Assembly (NCBI RefSeq): GCF_047495875.1
Contig: NC_092461.1
Span: forward strand, 68,746,299 to 68,810,298
Direction of reading: 5' to 3'
Origin: Pithys albifrons albifrons
Lineage: Eukaryota > Chordata > Aves > Passeriformes > Thamnophilidae
Length of the DNA stretch: 64,000 nt
The notes under the pieces were generated by a model, which was given only the letters and a program-made list of their open reading frames with translations, ran no database searches and was not told the origin of the DNA. Each line of letters opens with the position of its first letter. Positions within the stretch are counted from its first letter, which is position 1. Below, piece by piece: positions 1-13,526 of this stretch. Position numbers and translations under genes: made by a program.

Positions 1-1170
1 AATATTGAAGAGTCAGAACAACATATAGGAATGTCTAAGTTGGATGATTAAAGAAACATTCTACGCAAGGAACAACACATCGACAACACAAGTGAGCAGC
101 AGACAGAGGTCTATAAAAGCAGGAGACAAGCAAAGAGAAGGTGACATGGAAGAAAGTATTCACTGTCTTCCAATAAAAGACATGAAATGAGATTAAACTA
201 GTATGTCAAAGTTTAATTTTGCATAGGTTGCAAATCAAGTACAGTTATACTGTCACAGAAGATTGTGGATGCTTATCACATTTCTAAAAAAGAGTCTATA
301 CAAATTCACAGAAGGAAAGATATCAGTGACTCTGGAACACAGTGATGCTATGGTTGGTTTCCAAGTTTCTAAGCTCAAGAATATATTTTGATATCATAAA
401 GCAAGTGAAGGAAGAGTTGTTAAGGGCAAGGCTAGGAAAGCAGTGGAATATGTTGCCTAGGAAAGACATGGCATATCAGCTATGAGAGAGCACAAGAAAT
501 GGTATGAAATAAATATAGAGCATCCTGCTTTATTGTACAGGATAAACTGATCAATTGAAAGGTGTCTTTAAATCCTACCTAATCATACCTGGTCTGAGTC
601 CAGGGTATGTGTGAATATGTTATATAGATGTAACCATTAATATGGTAATCAGCAAATGTTGACAAGAAAATCTCTCTTTGGATTTATCTTGAGCAGATAA
701 CTATGTTTATGAGCAACTTTACCTGTTTGCAATTCTATATATAAATGGATTCATTAACATATAGTAGCTAACACATTTAAAATTGTTCTTTCAACTCTGG
801 CTGAACAAATCTTTTTTAAAAATACATTTTAAAGGAGCAGTCACAAGAAATAGGCCTACTATTTTTATACCAGATTCACAAAGAGCTGAAAATCAAGCCA
901 CAGAATTTTATCTATCATTGGATTTAGTTCCAGACTGTAAGAACAGTTACTGATGGTTTGCAGGTTTTAAATTTCTTGGTACATTAAGTATTCTAAAACT
1001 GTAATGCTAAATCAGGTAAAATGTCTATACTTAGTAAGCAACACATTCTTTCCATAGGTTACCAGAGTGCAACATCAATGCTTGTATTTCATAATTAAAA
1101 AGAAATATGGTATTGGAAAAAAAATAAAATACATCAAACAAACATGTAAGGAAAATAATTTAGTACTAAC
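1..1170. other. Intron after exon H1 (continues outside)
   Basis: AT-rich unique sequence. I see no second-half PLAT exon, repeat family or RNA gene in it. Confidence 0.6.
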
Positions 1171-1310
1171 CTGTCCTCTTTCAAAATTTGAGTGCCTTAG
1201 TCGCCTTTTACAGGAATCTCCCTGCTCTCCAAATACTGTAATAAATACATCTGCATCGGTCCCTGATGCAGGCAATGTTCCTGTATGAATACTGATCAAA
1301 TAAAGGACTT
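1171..1310 (-). CDS. Exon H1: first half of PLAT module H
   Basis: The 140-nt exon has acceptor TTTTTCATGGCAG and donor GTTAGT, phase 1 to 0. It codes YLISIHTGTLPASGTDADVF, then ITVFGEQGDSCKRRL, ending FERGQ. All first-half PLAT motifs are present (HTG, SGTDADVFITVFG, GEQGDS-KR-L, FERGQ), so module H is canonical. Its second half must lie beyond the left edge of the window. Confidence 0.94.
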
Positions 1311-2382
1311 CTGCCATGAAAAATCAGAGACACAAGACATTACCAAGGCTGACTATTAGCACTGTAATTATCAAGCATTGTAAACAAATTTGGGTTTGGT
1401 AAAAGATTAATTTCAAGACCAAGGAATTAAGTTACAGGAGTTGACATCTGTTTTCTGAATTTCTTATAGTTTCCTTGCTACCTCATAGCACACAGTAGAG
1501 CATTAGAGACGAAATGTCCTTTATGCATCAATGCAACAATCCATGCTTGCACTAAAGATATCCTAGCTCTGAACGCTTATCCAGTGGTCACTGAAATCAT
1601 CTGAAAGAATCACACTGATTTTTTCAGGCATTGTAAAAAGCCTGGAGTTTTTGTAGGAATTCATGGTATTAAATTGAATTAGGATTGTCCAGTCTATTTT
1701 ACCAAGGGAAAAACCACAGACATAAGAAATTAAATCCACTTTTTGTTCTGGATCAGCTGAAGTGTGTTTTAATCTCACATTTTATACAAATATGCATTGT
1801 TATTATTATTCTTCACCACAAAGGATGGATTGCCATGGCTTCTGGCTGATGAGTTATATCGTACATATTCCTTGAGGCAACATGACAGAGGAACAATTTT
1901 ATGGGTTCTGTGAAGAATTAAATGTTATAACAGACTCGCTAGATGTATTTCCATTTGCAGTCTAGCCTTCAGTTAGATATTATGTGCAAAAACTTTTAAA
2001 TATTTTAACTAAGTCTTCTGTTCATAGAGTATAATAAATGAGAATTCTTTTCTAAATATTTTATAAAAGGTAATCAGAACAAAGGAAGATGTTATCATAT
2101 TTTAAACATAATGATGAAATTGAATAGGGCTTCTGAGGCAGAAATGGCGCTTGAGGAAACCTCAAAAAAGATTCCATTTTCTCTTTGTGATTCATGCCAT
2201 TATGACTTTGCACCTGCTTTTTTTTTTTTTTAAATCTGTGATTTGGTCCCTCACCAAGTGTAAATCAGTCATTTTCTAAAAAATGCAATGGAAATATGTT
2301 AATTCAGCTTTGTGCATTTTTCAGACTTTTTAGGTATGTGCGTGCATTCACTCATGCATTTATTTTTATTTCAGCAGCATAC
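1311..2382. other. Intron G2b-H1
   Basis: About 1.1 kb of AT-rich sequence with a short T run at 2219-2231. Nothing else recognised. Confidence 0.6.
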
Positions 2383-2515
2383 CCCTGAGTGGTGGCTGGT
2401 CTGGCCTGACTGCTGCTAGCTCTGTTACAGTGTCAGATCCATCTTCTCCAAAGAGACATGGGACTTCAGTATAGAAGCCCAACTCTTGTTTAGTATCCAG
2501 GTCTTTTAGCCGAAG
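2383..2515 (-). CDS. Exon G2b: end of PLAT module G
   Basis: The 133-nt exon has acceptor ATCCTGTCTGCAG and donor GTATGC, phase 0 to 1. It reads LRLKDLDTKQELGFYTEVP, then CLFGEDGSDTVTELAAV and PPLR. It is clearly related to FRLEELHTKQELNFDCNCWL of exon C2. The C-x-WL site has become VPCLF. GEDGSDTVTEL keeps the acidic end motif. Confidence 0.8.
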
Positions 2516-5500
2516 CTGCAGACAGGATCAGAGAAAGAAATTAATTTATTTGAATTATTTAATTTCTTATTTCTATCCCAATAGAAACTGACATTTCTTT
2601 CTATTGCTAACTCCTGCACCAACTTTATAAAAGCTACCTGATTCTGCATAAGAGTTACAGCAGTTGCTGCAAGCTGCTAATTCTGCAGCTTGGTGTTTAT
2701 AGGTGTATCCTTCACTGCATATCAACACAAGCATAGGACCCATTTGTAGACAACTGATGAAGGAGACATTAAATTGACCCGTATGCCCTTGCAATTTCAC
2801 AATGGCAAAGGAATGAATACAGTTACATCAATCTTAATAGCATATGCCCATTTTGCAAAATCATTTGCTTTGCTACTTTTTATTTATTTAAATAAGACTT
2901 GCGAGATCTCAGCCATGATTTCTAAAGCTGGCAGAAATTAGGTGTCCAGTGGTCTGCAGGGCTCCCTATGGAAATAAGTTATTTGAAGAATGAATTTCAA
3001 CAGAAGGTGCAAGACCTAAGTCCAGTTTCATTCCACTTGGCTTTAAATACTCATTGGAGACTGAACAAATTGGGTTCCAAGTTTGTAGACTGAGAACCTC
3101 CAAGCCAACTGAGGAAGCACAGCCCTAGGACCCCACACGTCCTAGCTACTGAGATGTTCAGTGTGGAAATCAGATTCACAGGAGGGCAACTCAGATCATG
3201 AACTCTATCCAAGGTCAGGTTATAAAACACATACTGAAAATCTATCAAGTATATGAAGAAACATTTCTGGTAACTATTACAAGCAGTATTGAACATAAAC
3301 AAAGTTAGTGACTGCAAGGTTGAAGGAATGGTTTCATCAGCCTTTAGAATCTCTTTGTACAGAAATAGTAAATCCAAGACATTTAAAACAAAACAAAATA
3401 AAACAAAAACTTCATTTCATCAAAACAATAAGTAGATGAAATTCTTAGGCAGGAATTCCCAAAACTACTGAGGTGACTTCATACCACTACTGACACCAAC
3501 TGCAAGAGCAAAATTTTGTACTAATTGTACAGAATTCACATATCAGAGTTTGGAAATCCTGAGTGCAGATTTCATCACGTAGATTTCAAATACAAACTTT
3601 GAAATGCATAAATATTTATATAATTGAATGATATTATTTAAATTATCCTGAATTTAACAGGCTTGCTCTTAAAAATTTTGTCAGACTGTCTTGTCCTTGA
3701 GTTCATAGAAATGTTACAACCAAGTATTTTTTATTATGCTTATGCATTGTGTCCAGTGATTCACAAGATCAGTCACAGGACTTCCTGATGAAAGTAAACA
3801 ATTTCCTATGACATTTTCCAGAATTAAAGCATTAATTAATTGAATAAATGGTTGTTTTGCTTAGATAGTATTAAATTCCACTAAAAACACAGCCCATTTT
3901 TTGCACTTGCAATAACTGAATTTTCTGAAACTATATGTATAATTTACTCTAATACAAAAATATTCTCCCTAACTTCTATCAATGTATACAACTCTAACTA
4001 AATATCAATACATATCACAAACTCCTATTTTTACTAAAATTGCACTAAGGATTACCTGCATATGCAGGCAGACAACCTGATGAAACTAGTGATAAAAAAG
4101 AGGTGTGCAAATTTAAGCAGAGTTTGGCCTTAAATTGAAATGTAGCTGATAAATTCTTGTTAGTTGTAAGATTATATATAAATGTGAACATTATTTCCAA
4201 TTCACAGAGTATTTCTCTATTCTATACAAAAGTGAAAAATGGTTTTGCATTTCATTTTGGAAAGGGCTATAAACTATTTTTGCGCAACAAAAATTTCTCA
4301 TTCTACAGTACATAAATTTTCAAAAGTTACAGAAAAAACATCATTTTAGCCAAGGTTATATAATTGTGCACACATAAGTGTGCAGAAGAGTTTCCTGCAG
4401 AAAAACTCTGGCACTCTGAAGTACTTCTGTAATAGCAAAATAGAGAAAACAGCAAGTGGCAAAGGAACGTAGGAATTTTGTCTCCTTTTTAGCCTAGTTT
4501 CATCTGTAATCTGTGTTTCAGAGAAATTTCTGAAACTTTGGATATTACTTTTTTCACTTCAGAAAAAATCAAGGAAGGAAATTATTTTCCACTGGGACTG
4601 GATCTGACCACTGATCAATAGTGAGTTTACACATACTGACTGCTTCTTGTAGTCTTTCTGTTTCTACATAACATCTCTGGTTTTTTATTGCACTATAAGA
4701 GTCCTAATAGAGTGAAACTGACTCATTACATTTGAAATTATGCTTCCATGAATAAATAATTTATGAATAGACTAATAAATTAGTATTGGATGTTATCAGC
4801 ATGCCAATGGCACAGGCAATATATCTTATTGTGACTTATATTGTGGATTGAATGTGCACACCACTAGAAGAGACTACATAGGTCTATAGCAGCCTACTAA
4901 ATTCTTGTAGATTGTATCAATTTATAGCTACTAACAAACCAATTATTAAGTAACTTAACATTTTTCAGAAAGTTATCATGGAAAAGAACACAGAAAGCAA
5001 ACTATTACATTTATGAATTTTCTGCCATGTTTTGAGCCACCAGGTCTCGAGGCTGAAATCTTACATTACACAATCATACAACTACTAAAGGTAGTGTTCA
5101 CATATTTTTGGAATGTTTTATCAAATGGCTTGGAGATGCATATTTAAATTGAGATATTTTATTACCTATTCTTTCCATTCTTGTAGCCTAAACTGAGATT
5201 ATAAAATTAGCTGACACAGAACAAATCTGGGGAGAAAATACGAGCAGGATAAACTCCTCCTCTATCTACAGAGGATCTTATAAAGTAGGCCTTATTGTTC
5301 CTTTGAGTACCACAAACCCATTCACATATTAATCTGGAATGCAGCTGTTTCTAGCATTTCCCATCAGAACAGTTTCTGGAGTGTTTATGCATTTAAGGAA
5401 TCACCTTTAATCTTTCAAATACATACAGTACATTCACAGTACTCTGTGGCTCAGTTCAGGAAAATATTGTTCTACTGACTTCAGAATAATTCAACACTAT

Positions 5501-6511
5501 GTTCACAATCGTTTTTTGCCTTGCCTATAGGTAGAACTCATTGACACAATGTTTCTTTGAATTAACCTTCAAGCTTAAATTTTAGCTATACTTTTAAATT
5601 CTAGTTGTATTGTAAGATTGACAGCATTAATTCCTTTCTCCATTCCTTTTTATGAGAGTTCTTAAATACATATTAAACTACAATCAGATATTTAAGGCCC
5701 ACTGATGACCAAATTGTAAAGAATAAATACTAAACTATTAACTTAATTGGCTTCCAAATGTAGGTTGCTCTGTGTCTGGAGACCGTCAGTATTTCCATAC
5801 AGGGATTAACATTTCCTAACATCAGCAGAAAACACTGCCTTCCATGTCACAATTTGTTGTTACAGTAAAATCAAAAGTGAGCAATTCAGATCTATAGGAA
5901 AACCCTGTGAGACTTAGCTATCAGCCAGAAGCATCAAGGAGCTCAGCTGCTGCTGGCTGGTAGGGAGGTGGTTTACTCCCCAAGAATTCACATAGTAGGA
6001 ATTCACAGGACTCTGCAAGGGCACGAAAACATCCAGGATGAACTAATATAAACATGGGACTTGTGAGAGATAGGTTTTAACCAATTGAAGTATCTGGCGT
6101 GGTAGTGTGTAACTCTTTTAGTCAATAAGCTGTAGTCCTAACCCTGTATAAACTGTGTGCTTTGGGTAATAAAAGGTCTTCACTATAAACTTCATAAGCT
6201 TGTTGGTGAAGTCCTTTCTCTCCACTGTTTATTTTTAGTTTACTTTAACAATTAGCTATGCAGAATGGGTCTGCACATCAGTGAATAGCTACAGCTACAT
6301 GCACTTCAGTAGATGCAAACAAGGTATATGTACACACAAAGAGATCTGGAAGCTGCAGGCAGTCATCTGGAGGTACCATGCAACGGAGGCTAGAGATGCC
6401 TGCCTCTGCTACTGTGACACAAAGTGAAGCTAACCATCTGTCTTTCAACAAAAGTTACTTACTGGTATGTTGAAGAATATTGCAAGTTTAGATGTACTGT
6501 ATTTGGAATAC
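2516..6511. other. Intron G2a-G2b
   Basis: About 4 kb. Holds an LTR at 5858-6250. The rest is unique AT-rich sequence without recognisable features. Confidence 0.6.
5858..6250 (+). mobile_element. Probable solo LTR of an endogenous retrovirus
   Basis: The 393-bp segment begins TGTTA and ends TAACA (short inverted ends). It carries a TATA-like TATAAAC near 6147, AATAAAA near 6169, and a T/C-rich U5-like end (GAAGTCCTTTCTCTCC). This order matches a U3-R-U5 layout on the plus strand, opposite to the host gene. I find no matching target-site duplication (flanks ATTTGT and ATTAGC), so the ends are provisional. No internal retroviral genes adjoin it. Confidence 0.5.
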
Positions 6512-6598
6512 CTTGTGAATGTTAATTCCTCTTCTCAGGGATGGACCAGATAACACAAAGGAAACTTTTGTTATATCTCCAATATTACCAACAGTCAA
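6512..6598 (-). CDS. Exon G2a: middle of PLAT module G (degenerate)
   Basis: The 87-nt exon has acceptor TTTTTCCTAACAG and donor GTATTC, phase 0 to 0, 29 codons. LTVGNIGDITKVSFVLSG keeps the N-IGD-TKV strand of a PLAT second half. PSLRRGINIHK replaces PGWFLEK, losing the Trp. A stop follows soon after the donor. Confidence 0.75.
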
Positions 6599-7599
6599 CT
6601 GTTAGGAAAAAAAAATTAACTAAACATTGACTCTTCAAAGTCAGGTAAAAAGATAAATACAATAGTTAAAAGCACTAGTCAATGATACTAATGTTAGGGT
6701 GAGGAAGACCTATTAAGATTGCAAGTTAATTTGGACTCATGTTTGTCTCATAATTTATGTTTACTTTTAACTTTGAGAATTGACTGAAGAGGCCAATACA
6801 CCAAAAGCAAGAAAACACATGACTGGTTCTGTATTTTCAAGCCAAATTCACATTATTTTTTCCTGGTTTTTTTGTCTACATCCTCTCCATCACATCTTCA
6901 GTCTTAAACTGGAACTGAAATTTTGAACTCAGGATGATTCTTATTCCTGGTTATTTGATGATTCTGTTCTCAGTTATTCCAATGCTCAAAAGAAAGGCTG
7001 GTTGGTTCCATAAGTTCTGTCATATGCTGCTACTTGTATCTTTTCATCTTGCATCAATTAAGCAAGAGATGTTTATGTAGCTGTTCTGCAAAAGATGGGT
7101 AATGAGGGTTTTTTCCCCATGTTTAAGAATAAAAACCTTTTGAAAGGAGTGACCAAGGTTCATACACCTGTCCAGAAGCTGCTATTAACTTTGTATGCAA
7201 ACTATGAAATTGGTATTTGCTCAGGCACAAGCTCATTACAAAGAGACACAGCTTCTAAGTAGTGAAAACAGATTAGTTGAGGTTTGAGAAGCAGAATGTA
7301 AAGGAAGTATGAACAGCTTCATCACTGATTGCCTTACTGTTAAGGCCTACTAGTCTTAACTCCAAGTTAATGAGGTTTTCACATCAAATCTGGCATTTGC
7401 TCAAAAGAGATTTACTAAGTCATATGTATTAGCCCACAAAAAAGAAGTTCTCCAAGCTCTATTTATTTGAGACATGGAGGTATAAACATTAACACTGACC
7501 AAAAAAATCATTCCCCACAACTTCATACACATTGGCTACAATTTTTATTTTAGTGAAACTATTTGGTAAGACCTTTGTGAAATAAAAAAAGAAACCAAC
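6599..7599. other. Intron G1-G2a
   Basis: About 1 kb of unique AT-rich sequence. Nothing recognised. Confidence 0.6.
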
Positions 7600-7781
7600 C
7601 ATAAAAGGATTATCACTTAGATTTTGAACTTTCTGTGCAGGGGATTTCCCTTTTCTTCCAAATGCAACAACCTGAATGTCAGGTAAAAGTTCTGGCACTT
7701 GCGTACAGTGCACCCATGTTTGCCATCGTCCTCTGCTTTTCATTTCAAAATTTTTCATAAGAAGGGATGTCACAGATGTTT
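7600..7781 (-). CDS. Exon G1: first half of PLAT module G (degenerate)
   Basis: The 182-nt exon has acceptor TTTTTATTGCAG and donor GTTGGT (less typical), phase 1 to 0. It codes 60 residues. A linker ETSVTSLLMKNFEMKSRG is followed by RWQTWVHCTQVPELLPDIQ, then VVAFGRKGKSPAQKV. VVAFGRKG occupies the place of VYITLYGKRG, and WQTWVHCTQ that of strand 1. The GTDAN motif is gone. The exon joins G2a in frame. Confidence 0.72.
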
Positions 7782-8242
7782 CTGCAATAAAAACAAATGT
7801 ATATTCAGAACTTGTGCCTAAGTTATAACGCAGCATAAACCAAAAGATACAATATTATATTGCCTGGTTGTGCTGGATCTAGCACAGGCAAGTCAAGCAA
7901 TAAAGATGCAAACTCCTCATTATACATGTTAGTTCTGTGGAGGGGTAGAAAACCAGGTCATCTACTACACAAATCTATCTCACACTCCTGCAGTGGCCAG
8001 GAAACAACTGCCAGAAAAGATTCTTTCAATACTGCCATTTCTGTATCTTCCATCCCAGGCATAATTTCTTCCTCCTTGTTTTCAAAATACATGATTCACT
8101 TTGGTACAGGTGCATGTCCCTCATCTTTGAGGTATCAAAGCTCAGTTCTGCCTACAGTGTGAAGTAGCCTTATACCAGTTGCATTCTGCTCTGCCAAACA
8201 GTAGTGATTTATGCAAATGAAGGACATTTCTGTTAGAATTAC
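7782..8242. other. Intron F2b-G1
   Basis: 461 bp. Nothing recognised apart from the splice signals. Confidence 0.6.
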
Positions 8243-8374
8243 CTTTGAGTGGAATTGCCACTTCTACAAAATCCTTCTTGGAACGTTTATTGATCCAGTC
8301 ATTGTGAACGAAAACATAAGCAGCAAAAGGGTAGAAGACTTCTTTTATAACAATTTTTTCCAGGAACCATTTAT
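8243..8374 (-). CDS. Exon F2b: end of PLAT module F
   Basis: The 132-nt exon has acceptor TTTCAATAAG and donor GTAATT, phase 1 to 1. With the split codon it reads DKWFLEKIVIKEVFYPFAAY, then VFVHNDWINKRSKKDFVEV and IPLK. WFLEKIVIK is almost identical to WFLDKIVIK of exon B2b. HNDWI replaces the usual C-RWL. Confidence 0.88.
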
Positions 8375-9918
8375 CTTATTGAAAATAAACAGCAAATTGT
8401 TAATTTATACCTTTTAAGCAACAAAACATTCTGTGAACCCAGTCATAAGTTTCTATCTTTGGTAAATCAATGGTGTGGGGTTTTTACAAACTTCTTAAGG
8501 AAATAAGACTTCTGAAAATATATTTGAGTTGTGTGTGCCTATGCTTTTTTCTGTTCCACTACATTCCAAAATATTTAAGAAAGTGAAGTCTTTGTGTTTT
8601 TACAGATCTTGTGAAATTAAACACAGGGATAGACTTCTTGTAATGAATTTCAACCATCCCAAAATATAAAAAGGTTTCATGAGATCTTTAGATACAGGAA
8701 GTACCCCACAGGAAATCACATTATCAACATCCTAAAGTGAAAAGAATCGGGATTTCTACATTAGCCATCAGAAAACTCACACAACACACAACATTGTAGT
8801 GACATTCCACACTAATAAGGCACTAACTTCAGGTTAAAGATCTTTGTGTTGATTCCTTGTAAACAAAGCATTTGAAGAGTCAGACCTCTGAGTAAACTTG
8901 GTTAGACTTCAAGTCTTGATGAAGGTAATGAAAGTTTTAAAGTTACCATCTAGGAAATACATGGGAAATAGTCTCCCAATTAGTTTTTCTGAGTCTAAAA
9001 TACATAGTCAGTTTATAATCTCGTTTTTTTAAAAAAATCATGAAAAAGCAAGAGACTTGGTTTATCGTACTTCAGGAGGATCTTATCTCCATTTTCAACA
9101 TTATCTCTGCAGAAGTAGAATATCTGTAGATTCTCTGTTCTGTTGCCTTTAAAAAACAATGGGCCAAAATTGTAACCAAAGGATTGTATAAAATACCAAT
9201 TCATGACTCTCCTTGCTGTTGCTATTCATTTTTAAAAAATAAGCAATTTTCTTTATCTCTAACAGCTGCTGTGGAGTTGGAAGGAGGATGAGGAAAAATG
9301 CTGGATTTTTATCTGCCACTCAGCCTCGCATACACAGTATTCCTTAAAAAATATGCATGGACTAGAAGAAAAAAGTTATGAGACCAGAACAGCCTTTCTT
9401 CTCTTTTTCACTTCCCAATCTAACGAACTAATTTTACATTCTTATCTATCTAGAAGCATTTAGTCCTGAAAATATGTATTTTTTTAAATTATCCATTATG
9501 TAAAAATGGAGAGGAAGACAAAGACCACAAATTTGCAAAAGCATGATGTCATATTGATTCCTGAATAAACCCCCCTGACTGTATGCTGACTGTATGTCTT
9601 AAAACATAGTAACTATGGAGAAAAGTTTCACATAGAATTTTGCCATTTTACATTTTCACAAGGTTTCCTAGGAATTATTTGCACTGATTAGTAAAACCAA
9701 GCTGGATCTGGATACTTGACATATATAATCAAACAGAAATAGTGAACAGCAGGAAATTGGGAACAAATTCATATTTTCTAGAACTTAAAAAACAAAAAAA
9801 CCCAAATAAACAAAAAAAACCAAAAACAAAACCCAAAACTTGTGATTTTTAATATTAAATTTAAGGCACTTATGAACTTCTAGGATCTCCTAAACCTGAT
9901 AATTTACATTATTATTAC
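8375..9918. other. Intron F2a-F2b
   Basis: About 1.5 kb, AT-rich, with an A-rich simple stretch at 9787-9837. Nothing else recognised. Confidence 0.6.
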
Positions 9919-10024
9919 CTGACATTAACTCAAAAAATTGCTGACCTTTTTTTAGACTTTTAAATCCAAGAAGAACTTGATTCAACTTTCCAAGGTATAC
10001 TGACTTAATTTTGAAAACATCCAC
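9919..10024 (-). CDS. Exon F2a: middle of PLAT module F
   Basis: The 106-nt exon has acceptor CATATTGCAG and donor GTAATA, phase 0 to 1. It reads VDVFKIKSVYLGKLNQVLLG, then FKSLKKGQQFFELMS. VYLGKLNQVLLG equals the SLGDLEKVLIS strand of B2a. The HDNTG turn is replaced by FKSLKKGQ. The intron that follows lies just before the WFL strand, as in module B. Confidence 0.78.
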
Positions 10025-12682
10025 CTGCAATATGAAAATAATAAAAATCATTTGTCTGCATTTGAATATTTCTCAGTTTAGCCTTGTGTGTCTGGTCATT
10101 GTTTTGTATCTCAGTAGAAGCAAATTTAACTCATTTATGGCTTTTCATTGCCTTTGAGTTCATAATTAAACATTACATGCTGTAACTGATCTTCTCTGCT
10201 CCAGCTAACACTATGAATTATGAGTTTCAGAATGCTGCTGTATTCAATAGGAATTTATTTTTGAAACATCAGATACACACAGTAGCAATAAAGTGTTCAT
10301 TTCTAGTACTTTCATGGACTGAAATAACCAAATCAGATCAATTACTAGAGTGTTGAAAGTTATTTTGATGTGAAACCTAATTCCTAGTGAAACTGGTGAA
10401 TAAGAAGTGTCTAATAATTCTGAAAATCTGAAGCAATTTCATTTTCACTAAAATTCACAGTTAATTTAGGGGGAATTAGGCATGTAAATGGGGATGAAGT
10501 GAATGGTATTTGTGAAGGTTTCAACCACTATGCTATTGTGATAAGGTTTCTCATTGAAATCATCTCTGTAATAGGTCAAATTTATACATAAAACAGACCT
10601 GAATGATTAATAGACTTCATGAAATCTTTCCTCTTTTCCCTACTGTAAATCTTTATAATGTATTCATCTTCTTGCATAAACATGTTCATCTACTTCTTTG
10701 CAGAGTCATATTCATAATCAGTGGGAAAACTCACGTAGCTATGCACATTGATGCTGGAAACACACATTACTAAAGAGTGTATTTTTTGGCTCTTTTGACC
10801 TAGGGCTGGAGAAATGGGACTTGCATTCATCTACTCTTCTGGGAAACCAGCTGTGAAAGTAAATCTCCGTAACAGTCTTATTTTGTGTGATTTCATGAGC
10901 TATCCTGCTGTAAACAGAAGCAGTTGTCTTGGAAAGTTGAGTTGAAAATGCAAGTTGAATACAACAATGCAGACTAGTTTGAAAACAAACAGTAAAACAC
11001 TTTATTGTTCCCATAGTTGTATGGTCCCCAAAATTCACACTATCTGTGAGTTCATATTAATGATAACAATCATGTAGAAAGAAAGAGGAATTACTAAGAA
11101 CAGAGCATTAGTCATTGGAGGGAAAACTGGAGTAAAGAAAACTGTGACAGAACGAATCCAAACAATTGTTACTTGAAATCTTTTCTATAAGCAGAAGATT
11201 AGGGTGTTATAGCCCAGGATATAGAAAAGCCCTTTAGGATTTCAGAGGAAGGATTTATGTTCTTGAACAAGCCCATTCAAAAATAGACACAGAATCTGCA
11301 TTATATAGAAAAATCCTTGTGAATTTGCAGATGAGTTGCATTTCTCAAAAAAGTGAGAATTCACAGAAGCCAAGTGCTATTGTTCACATATTTTTCTATA
11401 GAAGTTTTATTGTTCAAGAAAATGTAACACATTGTTAAAAAATAAAGAATTTTTTAAAAGGTCAGGAAAGTTCAGCGTTTTGAAAGAAACCAGAATAAGA
11501 CCCTCATTCAATCTGTACTGATACTTTGCCCATTGTATCTCTTAGGTACTACATTTAAGACATACTATATAGGACTTATCTATATCATCAAAAAGAGTCA
11601 TCTATAACTGTTCCTACATTACTCCTTCAAGCAAGATGAAGCCCTACTATTCTGTTATCATTATTTTCAGATTTTTCTTGTGAAGTCTGAGCTATGAGTT
11701 TGATCAGTTCTTGATGAACATGACATTGAACACATATATTCTCTTCCAGAATGGAGAAAGAAAATAGAGGAAGACAGAGGACATAATGACTAAGGGTTGG
11801 TCTTGTTTTCGTACAAAAATATTATATCTTTCAGAATCTTTGAAGATAATTAGAGAAGCAGATAAAATAAACAGCAAATTTATAAAGAATAAATGAAGCA
11901 TATCAGGGGCATATCCCTCTAGATTTATGCACCAGAGAAGAAAACACTTTGGATTGGCTGGCAATAGCGAAATACTCTCTCCTGCTCTCCCCAAAAGAAG
12001 ATTTTTATGTACTTCCCACAAATCTTCCAAGCTTAAATTCAAAACAGACTGTAGAGTATAGTAAAGTATCAGCTAGATATATCCTTTTGATCTGAAATAG
12101 ATATTTCCTTTTGATATAAAATTTGTTTTAGTTAGTTTTCTTTTATGCTAGTAACTACTCCAGGAATTACTCTTCTAGGAAAAGCCATTTAACCTCAAAA
12201 AGCAACAATATGTTTATCTGGTTTATAAGCAATAATTGGGTGGATAAATTTGAAACATGAAAAAATAAGACTTGCTTGAAACACTGACAGTGTTCAGAAA
12301 AGTTAACAAGAAAAGGTCATAGATTACTTTAGATTGACTGGTTACAAGTGCAAAATATCCTAACAGAAATGATAGCAGTTCTACCAATCAGGCATATTTT
12401 AGCAAAGCAGTGATGCCTCCCTGGCCTTAAAAGTCTCTAGTATTGAAACGGAACTCTTAGAGAACCTTTAGTCCAACTCATAATTACTTCATCAATGTAA
12501 CTGTTTTACTGATGCACAAAGCAGAAGATTCTTAAAAACAATGTCACGTATGGAGATAATTTACAAGAGAAAATTATGTCTATGGGGATTAGAAAAGATT
12601 AGTATTTTTGATACTCTGTCCATAAAAGGGTTTCTGTAAAGTTTTAACCAAAAGACACACAGATTCAGTTACATTGTTTTAC
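10025..12682. other. Intron F1-F2a
   Basis: About 2.7 kb of unique AT-rich sequence. Open frames here lack splice context or recognisable domains. Confidence 0.6.
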
Positions 12683-12834
12683 CTGCCCTCTTGCAAAAGT
12701 GATGAGGCTGTTTTTTGAGTTAAGCCATCGTTTCCCTGAGTCACTTTTTTCTGCTTGTATTCGAAGATAAGCCTCGCCAGTGGCATCTGCTTTCTTCGAG
12801 TCTCCCGTGTGCAAATGGATTATGTATTCCACAA
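12683..12834 (-). CDS. Exon F1: first half of PLAT module F
   Basis: The 152-nt exon has acceptor TTTTTTTCTGTAG and donor GTAAAA, phase 1 to 0. It codes VEYIIHLHTGDSKKADATGE, then AYLRIQAEKSDSGKRWL and the boundary FARGQ. HTGD, the ATGEAYLRI strand and SDSGKRWL follow the PLAT first-half layout. The intron just upstream contains the long pyrimidine tract, whose near edge is only about 420 bp away. Confidence 0.92.
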
Positions 12835-13300
12835 CTACAGAAAAAAATAGACATAAAACCCCAAAAAGTCAGCAGGAGAAAATACTCCTTTTCTTCTCCC
12901 CTGACACTTGCATTATGTACCAATTCCTGGTAGGAAACATTGCAAATTTCATTCTAATCCCATACTGCACCACAAAATAAAGAGTAGAGGTTTCTTCGGT
13001 CCTGGTGACATACATAACCAAAACACATTCCTGATGCACATCTACCTGTATGGCATTATGTAGAATACAGTTCTGTTTTCCTCCAACACCACTCCCAGAA
13101 AATCAGCACTGCTGGTTGCAGTTGGGGGCACAGGATCTCCTGTGTACTGTTCCCTCCACCCTAAGGTTAGAAATTCCTTTCTAAGAAAAATATCATGTTT
13201 ATATTCTCTTTGGAAAGTCTGAGTTCTTCTTTCTAAGACTATTTACTTATATTCCTTCCTTTCCCTTTCCTTCCTTCCTTCCTTCCTTCCTTCCTTCCCT

Positions 13301-13526
13301 TTCCTTCCTTCCTTCCTTCCTTCCTTCCTTCCTTCCTTCCTTCCTTCCTTCCTTCCTTCCTTCCTTCCTTCCTTCCTTCCTTCCTTCCTTCCTTCCTTCC
13401 TTCCTTCCTTCCTTCCTTCCTTCCTTCCTTCCTTCCTTCCTTCCTTCCTTCCTTCCTTCCTTCCTTCCTTCCTTCCTTCCTTCCTTCCTTCCTTCCTTCC
13501 TTCCTTCCTTCCTTCCTTCCTTCCTT
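13301..13526. repeat. TTCC (GGAA) microsatellite
   Basis: An uninterrupted TTCC run of about 226 bp, roughly 56 copies, with shorter TTCC runs and two CCCTTT interruptions just to its left. Confidence 0.95.
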
